Assembly: GCF_945859685.1 (NCBI RefSeq)
Contig: NC_079147.1
Span: 85,118,315-85,182,314, forward strand
Reading direction: 5' to 3'
DNA: 64,000 bases
DNA from: Eupeodes corollae
Lineage: Eukaryota; Arthropoda; Insecta; Diptera; Syrphidae
The first letter of the stretch is position 1. Each line of letters starts with the position of its first letter. Under the pieces are notes generated by a model. The model ran no database searches. It was given only the letters and a program-made list of their open reading frames with translations, and had not been told where the DNA came from. The position numbers were made by a program, and so were the translations under genes. Positions 32,946 to 44,200 of the stretch are shown here, one piece after another.

Positions 32946-34075
32946 TTGTCCGGAGCATTGGTTTCCATGCGCTCTATGTGACCCAGTCATCTTAGTCGTT
33001 TGACTTTTACCCTTCTGGCTAAGTCTACGTCGCTGTACAGCCCGTACATCTTCTCATCCACTCCCCTTCGATGCATTCGGGACCGTAGATCACACGAAGA
33101 ACTTTTCTCTCGAAGCGACCCAAGGTGCTCTTATCCGCTTTTGTCATGGTCCATGCTTCTGCTTCGTATAGCAGGACGGGGATGATAAGGGTCTTATATA
33201 GCAACACTTTGGTCCCTCGAGAGAAAACTTTACCACTCAATTGCTTTCTTAGTCCAAAGAAACAGCGGTTAGCAAGAGTTATTCTGCGTTTGATCTCAGC
33301 GCTGGTGTTGTTTTCTGCGTTTACAGCGGAGCCTAGGTAGACGAAGTCCTTGACTACCTCAAAGTTACGTCTGTCGATTGTAAGATTTTGACCAAGACGT
33401 CGGTGTTGTATGTCCTTTCTAGACGACAGCATGTACTTTGTTTTGCCCTCATTAACCGTTAAACCCATTTTTGCCGCCTCTGCCTCAATACTAACAAAAG
33501 CCCCATTGACATCACGCTGAGTTCTTCCGATGATGTCAATGTCATCAGCATATCCTAGTAATTGGACAGACTTTTGAAAGATAGTGCCTCTAGTGTTGAC
33601 GTGTGAGCTCTGCACTATTCTTTCAAGCACGATGTTAAAAAAATCGCATGACAGCGCATCACCTTGTCTAAAACCTTTTTTGACATCGAAAGGTTCTGTT
33701 AAGTTGTTTCCAACCTTTATGGAGCAGCGTGAATTCTCCATGGTCATCCTGCACAAATGGACGAGTTTGGCAGGGATGACAAAACTAGACATGGCTCTAT
33801 ACAGCTCGTCCCTGTAGATGCTGTTATATGCGGCCTTGAAAACGATGAAAAATTGGTGGGTGTCGATTTGGTGTTCTTGAGTTTTTTCCAGGATCTGCCG
33901 TAATGTGAATATTTGATCAACTGTGGACTTTTCTGGCCTAAAACCACACTGATAAGGACCTATCAGGTTGTTGACGGTGGTCTTTAGACGTTCACATATT
34001 ACGGCAGAGAAGATTTTATAGGCAATGTTAAGTAGACTGATTCCTCTATAGTTGGTGCAGTTTGATTCCAACTAA
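32946..34075 (-). mobile_element. RTE-type LINE, truncated, with a 348-codon RT frame
   Basis: The minus-strand frame 34071-33025 is uninterrupted. It holds NYRGISLLNIAYKIFSAVIC, GFRPEKSTVDQIFTLRQIL, motif A FIVFKAAYNSIY, motif B GFRQGDALSCDFFN, motif C LLGYADDIDIIGRTQ, NEGKTKYM and the tail ERKVLRVIYGPE. Motif A should read IDFKAAYDS, as in the copy at 61580-61849. The catalytic aspartate is replaced by valine, so the protein would be inactive despite the open frame. The endonuclease half is missing on the 5' side, and the 3' side stops at the CCGGAGCATTGG point, 170 bp short of the full end at 18154. Confidence 0.88.
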
Positions 34076-34725
34076 TTAGAGCTTAATACAATTTTGGTCA
34101 AAAACAAGAAAAGTCATGTTAAGTGTTAAAATTGGACGAAATGTGCATGAATACTCAAAGTAAATTTTATATCTATGCTAACATGTTTTTTGCCACACTT
34201 GAAATCTAATTTAGCATGACAAAGCGATGAAATAAGGTTTCTGAATTTTTTCTTTGAGAACTTTACACTTACAGCCTTAACAGATAAAAAACTTTTCTCA
34301 AACTCCGACTTAAGGTTTCTATTATTATTCGCACCAAGAACAAATTTGCCAATAGTTGTAAAAGTAAATTGTAAAAACCCAATAAAAGTTGATTGCAGCC
34401 AATTTGAGAGATGTGCATATTTTCAACTTTTTAATTTTGATTGCACTACAAGAATTAATAATTTTTAGTTAATTTAAAGAATTCCAAACTGATCTTTTCG
34501 TTAATCAGTCAGGCTGAGCTCTTAGTCAGTCTCAGTTTTGGACACACAGTTTGTATCACATGCATAAAAAAAACTACTATTTAGGCAGCTCTTGAGTCTT
34601 TTTATGTAAATGTTCTATACCTAATTTTTAAGAAACTAGGCTAACCAGAAAAGTTTCCTCAAGACCCACTGACCTAAGACCCAGTTTTTTTACATATTAC
34701 TATACAACCAGAAAGAAAAAATAAA
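34076..34725. other. no recognised feature
   Basis: AT-rich sequence between the RTE relic and the satellite-bearing repeat. Confidence 0.45.
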
Positions 34726-35940
34726 AAAGAGGCTGGGTGCGACCCACACTGATAACTTCCCATCCCGTCTACCGATTTGCCTTGCTTAAAAGTTTGTCTT
34801 TATGTACTCGTATCAATTTTTACCAAATTTGCGTACTATTTTTAATTTTATTTTTTATGAAAAAACGGACTGCTGGATTTTTATATAAAAATTACTGAAT
34901 ATCGAAAACAATATTTTCTGTGAAATAAAATAAGTTTGAAGCCAATATTTCAAATTTGTGAAAAGATATTTGAGTCGAAAATCATTTCTTACCAACTTTT
35001 GTTATTTTTTTTTGGTTTTTAATTTGTCGTAAAAAACTTTCGATTCATTTATTTTTTTAAATTTTACTGAATGTTGACAACAAGATAAAAGTAAATTAAA
35101 GCCAATATTTCAATGTTTTGAAAAGATATTTGAGTCGAAAGTCATTTTTTACCAACTTTTGTTCATTTTTTTTCGGTTTTTATTTTTTGTAAAAAAACTG
35201 TCAATTCGATTTTTCCCAACATTTTTCACAATTTTGAAAACAGTATTTCTTATGAGATAAAATAAATTTTAAGTCTAAATTTCAAGTTTTTGAAAAGATA
35301 TCTGAATCGATATGAATATTTTTACCAACTTTGAATAATGTTTTTTTTAGATTTTTATTTTTTATAAAAAAAACTGTCAATTCGATTTTTGTCAAAATTT
35401 TATCAGGTGTCAAAAACATTATTCTTCGTTACACAAAATTGTTTTGGAGATGAAATCATATTTTAGTCGTAAAATTTTGGAGGTGACAAATTTTTTTAAT
35501 TAGGTTTTTGATTTATAAAAAAAACCGTTTAATGTATTTAAAAAAAAAATATACAATTCTTTGATATTACAATATATTATATACAATTTAATTCAAGTCT
35601 CTAGCGTTTTTGGTTCGTAAGATATTTAGGGTTAACCAAAATTTTCACCTTTTTTTCAAACTGCTATGGTAAAAAAACCACCCACTTTTTTTTTGAGAGC
35701 CCTTTCTGCATCTTTCTGCCTTTTTATCTGTATAACAAAATTTATTTGAAATCGATATCTCTTCTGGTTCTTGAGCTATAGACGACGAAAAAAACGTCGC
35801 GAACGTACGTACACACGCACGCACAGACATACTTCTAAAAATTTTTAATTTCGACTCTAGGGACCTTGAAACGTCGAGAAATGTCAAAATTTTCAATTTT
35901 ACAAATCGGACCCATTACAATAACTTCCTATGGGAAGTTA
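34726..35940 (-). repeat. satellite-bearing interspersed repeat, copy 2 (about 4 tandem units)
   Basis: In minus orientation it begins at 35940 with the palindrome TAACTTCCCATAGGAAGTTA. It continues through the same conserved block (CTCAAGAACCAGAAGAGATA near 35750), a short GTACGTACAC/GCGTGC tract at 35800-35826, and about four units (ACTGTC-type markers at about 35370, 35205, 35035 and 34870). It ends in the block with ATGGGAAGTTATC and GCACCCAGCCTCTTTT at 34726. It is the shortest of the three full copies, which shows that copy length varies mainly through unit number. Confidence 0.85.
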
Positions 35941-36034
35941 AAAAGATTATTTAAAGTTCTAAAAACACAAGTCTTTCTTATTTTATACATTTGCATTTGT
36001 CATTTGTTGTATTCGTCAATATGACAGTTTCGAA

Positions 36035-37200
36035 TTGAATAGGTAAGGTTAGGTTAGGTTGAAGTGGCTGTCCATGATGGAATCGGACACACTTAGGCCA
36101 GTTTAATATCACATGAATCTTGAAGATTCCTCCTAAGCTTGATGGAACCCGTTTTAGTCCCTTACGAGTCGTGAGAGGCTAATTATGCTAATATGATTTA
36201 GATCGTTAGAGAAGAATTCTCTTAGGTAATTCTTGCGTTTTTGAGCCAGAGCAGGGCATGTACAGAGATGATGAAGAATTTTTTCCTCCTCTTCCTCGTC
36301 CATACAGCTTCTGCAAAATTCATTTGAGAATACGCCTAGTCGTGTGGCGTGCTTTCCTATTAGACAGTGTCCGGTTATGACACCTATTATCAAGCTTAGA
36401 GATAGCAAGCACCTTGAACGTTTTAAATCTAGTGTTGGCCATATGTTTTTTGTGACCTGACACGTGATGTTGTTGTTTCACCTGGTGTTTGCCTTCTTCA
36501 TAGCGTCTTGCATTAGCAACAGTTTACAAGTAGCGATTGGAATGCCAGCATTTGCCACACGTAGTAGAATATGTTGTACTGTACCATTCCTGGCAAGTTG
36601 ATCTGCCTGATGATCGACCGTTATTTACTGTTATAATAGAGTTTGTAGAGACAGAGTCCAGAGATTTGATAGCGGACTAACTGTCTGAGAAAATACATAT
36701 ATCAGATGCTGATATCACGTTTTCTTTAAGCCAGGACAAGACTTCTTTTATGAACAAAAGTTCCACCTGGCATACGCTACAATGATTAGAAAAAGGTGGA
36801 ATGAGAGACTTAATTTCAGTCGTTCAGAGTACACACCTCTGCCAACCCCTTCTTTTGTTTTTTAACCATCTGTATAAAAATGGATGAAATCGTCAGGAAT
36901 GCCCTATGTTCTCAGAAAGATCTGAAAGGAATAGAAATCTGGAAGTTTCTGTCGAATTGCAGTTGGTGGGATGGTGTAGTCTGTGTGCTTTGAAATTGAT
37001 TCTAAATACCTAAGAATTATGGAGTGGCCAATGTTGTTGTTAATCAACTACGACGAAGCTTTGAGGCGAATAGCAGAGCTTGTAGCTATTTGTTTGCTAA
37101 ATATATCAAGAGGTATTAGGTTGAATAAGGTGTCTAGTGCCGCAGATGGGGTCGTGCGAAGCGATCCGCTTAATCATATTCAAGCTGGACGTTGAACTTT
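36035..37200 (-). mobile_element. LOA-type LINE relic (RNase H and tail)
   Basis: The minus-strand frame 36408-36154 reads LIIGVITGHCLIGKHATRLG and then FSNEFCRSCMDEEEE and HHLCTCPAL, a C-terminal Cys-rich motif. Upstream text (36760-36640) gives ISASDICIFSDS, the RNase H segment also found at 23740-23815. Eroded RT C-terminal text reaches 37200. The 3' end carries AACCT repeats (36039-36060). It belongs to the family of the split element at 20495-24240. Confidence 0.78.
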
Positions 37201-38183
37201 ATTTATTGCCTAGATCTCAAGTGTAATTTTGCATTTACAAGACTAGTTGAGTTTTGACTTTGTAGACGCTAGCGTAATGAATGCGCCCAATATTAGCTGA
37301 AAGCTTGCCAAATACCATATTGGATCGCTTTAAAATTGAAAAAAGCGTTTAAATCGATTAAAACTTACTACAAAAACAAAAGATTTAAAGACATAAACAA
37401 ATTTTTTGCGCATTAAGCAATTGGTAAAATTGTGAAGAAATTTGCGGAAAGTAGAGGCGGAAATGATGTCGTAACTCATAATAGTCTTACAGCGAGATCC
37501 TTTCGAAGTTATTCACTGCTTCGTTCCAATTTTTTTTTACTAAACTTCAAGGGATTTTCATTTGAATAATCAAATAATTGTTTTTATAATAACATTACAA
37601 GGTATCCACATCTAAATAAATAAAAAAATTTAAAAACATCCTAGAACTATTATAAATTTAATCACTTTTACAAGCTGTATATTTTGCCATTTATCACGCA
37701 ATTATAGTTTAACTATCTGCATAATTATTTTTTTTCACCAACGAACTCCCCTTTTGACGCATTGGTAGAATGGGTATAAGTCACCCCTTAGACATTTTTT
37801 GTTAACTTATTCCTCAAAAAACTTATTCTTATTTTATTTCAGAAACAATATTCAAACTTTATTGTATCTTTACTCATTCATAAAAAGAAAAACTTCGTGC
37901 AGAAAAAATTATAAACACCATATTAACATTTTCTATATATTTTACCTCATCACGTGATCAAATTACCCCCAAAAATAATAATATGAAGTATAAAACAATT
38001 TTCCATCAGAAAATTTATAGACTTGCATGTAATTCAATTGAGAGTTTGTTAAACTGAAATCAAAACATGATGGTTTCATTTTACCTTAGCTTACCTCACC
38101 TGCATCATAACCTTTCTGACAAAGTTTTTGTTTTTAACAACTTAATGAGAGTTTTATTTTCTTATTTTTTGTTTTATTTCCAG
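37201..38183. other. AT-rich intron-like sequence ending in a splice acceptor
   Basis: No coding signal or element is recognised. The final bases TTTTATTTCCAG (38172-38183) form the acceptor for the first coding exon of the TTLL5-type gene. Confidence 0.55.
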
Positions 38184-38234
38184 GACCGGCATGCCTTCCT
38201 CAGACACACGTAACTCAGAAACATCGAATAGAAC
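38184..38234 (+). other. TTLL5: TTLL5 exon with start codon (51 bp)
   Basis: Acceptor TTTATTTCCAG precedes it and donor GTAAGT (38235-38240) follows. The ATG at 38191 opens [14 protein letters not shown], and the last codon is split AC|T across the intron. The ATG is the only one in this exon, and the seven bases before it are 5' UTR. The exon is too short to appear in an ORF scan, and its 12.4-kb downstream intron makes it easy to miss. The clean join with exon 50664 supports it. Confidence 0.82.
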
Positions 38235-41200
38235 GTAAGTTCCCTTCCATTATTATTTATTTCAATTTAAAGTTATTAACAACTTTGGTAAGAGGTTTCA
38301 TTTCTTTCATTTTCACTTTCATTTCCATTTTTTTTTTGGATTCTATTTTTTTCAAAATTTTATCTTTTTCCTATATAACCAAAAATGTTTCCTTGGTGAC
38401 TGTCTCAAACACAATCTATTAAAAAAAGACGGCCATTTGAAGAACGCTTAATAACGTCAAGAACGCTTTTTGATCTTTCGCGGACAAAAGTTGAAATTCT
38501 ACAGAAAAGAACAAAAACAAAACGGTAATTGGAGTAATTATTTTTGTTTTATTGTGACAAAAAAATTTGTTTTTATTTTAAAAAAACAGTATTTAAGTAA
38601 ATAGTAAAACACCTTTACACATTTTAAGGAAGTTATAATAAGTATTTTAATATAATAAGTATTTTAATAAATAATAATTTTAATAATAAAATCTGAGAAT
38701 TACAAATTCAGTTTTGAATCGGTGTTTATATGTCTCTAAAGCATGTGCTGTTTATTTAAAATCCCTTATTGTTTTAAATTTTATACCGAATAAAGAAAGA
38801 ACTCCAAATTGATAATAATTGCTACAATATACAAGCTTAGATACTTACGATCTATTCCGGGTTTCAGTCTGATATATTGCGTTTTTCCATCCTTTGCGGT
38901 CTCTTGCAAGTTTTCTCCAGGCCGCGAGACCAAACGCTCTTGCGTCAGTTACCGCCTGGTGTGTAGGCTCAGTCTTCCTCGTCGTCTTGAACGAGCGCTG
39001 TTGTAAAGGGTGTCCCAAAATTAACGCAAGATTTGAATTAAATAGAAAACGCCGTTTTTAGTCTTTTGATAGTTATATTTTTATTGACTCGTAAAGTACA
39101 TAGGATAGGGTTATGTATGGAATAACACATCGGACAAATGGCTTCCACGGCTTTGCATGCACATGCGCACTCTTTTGTTGAAATTTTCCATGACCATTCT
39201 GCATAAATGTGGATGAATTTCGTTGATGCAGCGTTGAATCTCCTCCTTTAATGCACGGTTGGTTGTGGGCTTGTTGAAATAGACTTGTGATTTTAAATAA
39301 CCCCATAAAAAGAAGTCTAATGGTGTTAAATCACAAGATCTAGGAGGCCAATTTTGATCACCGAAACGAGAGAGTACAAGACCTGGAACTGGAAATGTCT
39401 CATGCAGTAATTGAATTGTTTCACGGGCTGTATGACATGTGGCACCGTCTTGTTGAAACCACATATTGGACACATCAATATCATCCAATTTTGGCAGAAA
39501 GAACTGTGTAATCATGGCGCGATATCGAGCACCAGTAACAGTCACTGCTTGACCGCATCATTTTCATAAAAATATGGCCCAATTATGCCTCCAGCCCAAA
39601 ATCCATACCATACAGTCACGCGTTGTGGATGCATTTGTTTTTCATCAAGATGAAAATGTGCTTTATCGCTTAGGATGATTTTGCTCGAAAAATCATGGTT
39701 CATTTGTTGATGTTCAATAATCCATTCAACGAACTCTCTTCTCTGTCCATGGTCATTAGGCTTCAATTGTTGTGTTAATTGAATTTTGTAAGCATGGAGA
39801 CACAGATCTTTGGTGAGTATACGCTGTAGAGAGGTTCTTGAAATTTGCAATTCTTGTCCACGACTTCGAATTGAGGTTCCTGGATTGTCAGCAACACTCT
39901 CACGCACTGCTTCGACATTCACATTTGAACGGCTTGTTTTTGGACGACCAGTGCGTTTGGCGTCTCCAACGGATCCAGACTCCGTGAATTTTTCAATTAA
40001 TCTCTTCACAGTTGACGAAGTTAAAACACTATTCCGACCATATTTTGTATGAAATTTTCGAACTGCAGCCGCCAAGCTTTCACTATTTTTGAAATATTCT
40101 TTAATAATAAAGACGCGTTGTTCTATCGTGTAACGCTCCATTTTTAATAACCCTATACTGTTAGCTGTCAAATTGATTTTTTTTCAGGGTTGCCAACACT
40201 TCACTGCACAAATGGCGGCAAATCCAAATCGAGTCGACGTGTTTTAGCTCTTTGTGCTACATCCAAATCTTAATTCTCCTTCATTCGCCCACTTCGCAAT
40301 AGGACCAAATATCCGCTAAACGTTTTTTCTCCCGAAAGTGGCCAGCATCAATTTTCCTTTTATTTCTTTTTATGTACCTGGTATAATTAGAGTTTTGTAT
40401 AAAGTGGTATCTATCGTGGAATTGATATTCGTTTGGAGGTTGATGAATTCCTTGACTACTTCAAAATTAACGCTTTTTACAGGTTTTGCCTAAGGCTGTA
40501 GACAAGTGAGGCTTTGTTTGTTGAGAGCATATACTTTGTTTTATTCTCATTCACTTCAAGACCAACGCGTTTTGCCCGTTCATCGATAGCTGTAAATGCT
40601 TGGAGTGGCCTGCATATATCTTGAATAGCTCGCATGAGTTTGTTCCCATTTGCACGTTATACCGCGTATTTTGAACCGTCATTCATGTGGCATAGGTGGA
40701 CCAGTTTTTTCAGGATTTCCGAGTTTAGGCATCGCAAATAGCTCTTGGCGACTTATGCTATCAGATGCGGCTTTGAAGTCTAGGAAAAGATGGTGTGTCT
40801 AGACTTTAAATTTGTTGGTCTATTCCAGAATCCGCTTTAATGTCAATAGTTGATCTAAAGTTGATCTGCCTGGCCTGAAGTCACACTGGTATGTGCCGAT
40901 CATAGTGTTGCAGAAAGGTTTAAGACATTAGTCTGCCACAGTAATTTTTGCAGAAAATGTTATGGCCTTTTTCTAGATTGGGCATATTGAGCTATGTGAC
41001 CAGTCATCGGACATGCTTTCCCCTTCCCGCACTTGGTTGATAAGCTGGTGCATGCACTCTACAAGGACATCGCCCTTTATTTGAAGATTTCCACAGGTAG
41101 GACGTCCCAGCGCGCGGCGGATTAGTTGTTGTTAAGCTTGTGGAAGGCTTTCTCAACCTCTTCAATACTAGGAGTTGGAACTGGGTCCACCCCATTCGAC

Positions 41201-44200
41201 GTATCTACGACGACGTTGTGAATGGTCTGCTGGCTTCAGTTCAGTGAGAGCTGGATGTAGTTGTAAATCCAAATGCAAAATACGTCAAAATGTGCCTAAT
41301 TGATGTGAACAACGAGTAATCGACACATTCGGGTCTTCGGCAACACTTTCACTTAGAGCAGCGATATTTTCAGTGGTACGATGATGCACAGGCCATACAA
41401 TATCTGTAACCAATCCAGTATTTTTACATTTCTTCACAACTTTGCCAATTGGTATCCTAGTTGGACAATTATGTAAACCATAAAATCCTCTTTAAGCACC
41501 ATATGTGGCTGTGGCAGAATCACTATTTTTGTAGTAGGTTTTATCATTTTGTATGTGTTGTGCGATAATTAAGCGATCCATTTTCGCCAATGTCAGACTT
41601 TCAACTGCAAAAAAAAATGGTTTAATAACTTAGTTTGACAGATGTCGAATTCCAGTCATATACTTTTGAAACCGCAAAATGGATTACCCTTTTTTTGCCT
41701 TATAAGGACAAATTACTGCCCTGATTTTCATTTTGCTTAAAGGTTTACTTTTCATTCCTGTTTGACTTATTCTCCAAAATGTTTTCCAAAAGAAAATATT
41801 CGTCTGCCATTATATTTTCTGGGGTAGTTTCCGGTAGCCTATAAACAAAATACTCTTCATTTGTGTTCTTACCCATATTTAACGTATTAATGTTTTAGAT
41901 TAGAGTTCACTGAGCGTAACACTTTATCAGAATCCAGTACATTTTTAGATAGAATGTTTTAGTTAAAAAAAAAGGGTGGGGATCAGACGCCAAATTTTTA
42001 GTTATGTTTTACTATATACAAAAACAACAATGTTTTACATAAGATGAAATAAATCTGAAGTCAATATTTTGTTTTATTCTCAAGGTATTTGTGTCGAAAG
42101 TAACATTTTACTAAGATTTCAAATTTGAACATATATCAAAAACAATATTGTCCGACCTAAAAAACGTTTTTTTTTTTTAACGTACAAACTCGAAAAACCA
42201 TTGATTTAGAGTTTAGGGCTGTTAAAACGCCAAGAAATGGCAACATTTTTCGAAAAAAACTGACTGATTACAAAAACTTCCTAGGCCAAGTTAAGAATGG
42301 GCAGGTTCAGACGACTTAAGGGACTTAAAGGTAAAGCAATTCATTTAGTTATTGATTGGCCATCTGCCAAAAACTTGCTTTCCTATTAAGGCAAATTTAT
42401 CAGAAATTTTACTGGAAAGTTAGTCAAGAAAAAACTTCTTTCTAAGTCCACTAGTTCAAAATGGCAGCTTATCATGTTTTTTTCATTTGACTAAAAGCAG
42501 AACTTTCTTACTCTGTAATTTTTAAATGGAACCCAAACCTCAACAGAGTTTCGAGTAGAGGTCTGCAATGAATGTCTTGAAACCAGTTTCAAGACATTCA
42601 CTTTATTTCAAGTACACTTCCATATTATATACACTGCTTGAAACTAAAATGAATGAATCGTCGTATATGTTATTACTGCATGAGTCTTGTACCCATTTCA
42701 AACCAAGCACTTACTGCAGTGAACCCATGAAGAATGGGTATTCATAAATGGGTACTCATGAACAAAGTGTAAACTACACTATGTACACTGGGTACACTGA
42801 GTACACTGAGAAGGTTCAAGAAATATTGGTTAACTTACTGCTGTTTGAAATCAAAGTCAGCTTTCTTAAACAACAGATATGTGAGAAATGGCTGCTGAGA
42901 AAAGCAACAGATTAAGCATTAAGACATGATTGATGATGGAAAGTATAGATATCAATAAAACAAATAAATCAAATAACACATTTTTAATTAATTTATTACA
43001 AAAGTTCTTTGAGGTCATTACATATTTCGGTTTTATTTATATTAGAATGTTAAAACATAATTTGGTTAACTAAAATTGGGTCGAATCCAATAAGACAACG
43101 TTTTTCTGAAATTAACATTCTGGCTGCAGAAAATATGCGTTCAGAGGCAGCACTACTTGCCGGTGTAGCCAATATTTTGCAGCTGACTTTAAACAATAGT
43201 GGGAATTCAATTTTGTGTAGATACCACCACTGCAAAACATCAAAACCATCATGAAAAATCACGTTTACGTTTTCATACGCCAATAGTTCATTGTTAATTT
43301 TATCATTAGAAGTTGCAGTTTCTGCTGGTTGAATAAAGTCTTCAAACAAATTTTTACCATCTTATAAAAGGCTATCCAGCTCTTCATTCAACACTCGTTC
43401 AAGAATTTGATCAGACGCTTCAGGTGTTTCATTTGCATAATATTGCATACAATTTTTGCATTCATCCTTGATCAATATTTTTTCGGCTTCATCAAATTGA
43501 ATTAATTTATTTGTTGGGGGAAAAAGGAAAAGGGCAATTTTATGATTTATTGACAAATTTTGTAAGACAATAGAATCCAAAAAGGTGCCTAATTTTATTT
43601 TGAAATTCTTAATTGCGTCTAAGTCTTCATAGTTAACAGCGCATATTTTTTTAAACGATGAATATGAACGATTGTTAGATGAAGTGTCGGATATTTTTCG
43701 CCTTCTAATACTTTTGAAGTTTCCTCAAAAGAGCTTAAATTTTTTTTCAATGGAAAGCAATAAATAATAAATTGTATTGAATCGAGTACTAACATAACTT
43801 TTTAATGATGTTTCAAGAGAACAATTAATACCCGATTTTTTATAGTATTTTACAAGTTTAGAGCAAGTATTACATAACTCAATTATTTCAGGGATTTCCT
43901 TAATGCTCTTTTCTATAATATTGTGTAGTAAATGGTTTATGCAAAAATTATGATCAAATGACCTGAAGGCAGCAATCATATTTGACCCCCTATCCGTAAC
44001 CATTATGGCCTTGCGACTTAAATCAAGTGGAAATTCACTCAAAAGTGATGAGATTTTCGAATAAATGTTTTGACCTGAAATTTCACGTAAATATTTGGTT
44101 GAACTTAAAATAATTTCAGAAACAATCACCTGTACATGACACGCCCTTCATAGATTTTAAGCCCAGGAGTTTGGAAATCAATTTGCCTTCATAGACGTAA

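Noticed and set aside
36039..36060. AGGTTAGGTTAGGTT, resembling insect TTAGG telomere repeat
   Set aside because: Only three to four units, directly at the 3' end of an antisense LOA relic, where such short repeats serve as LINE tails. Flies are also generally regarded as lacking TTAGG telomeres.
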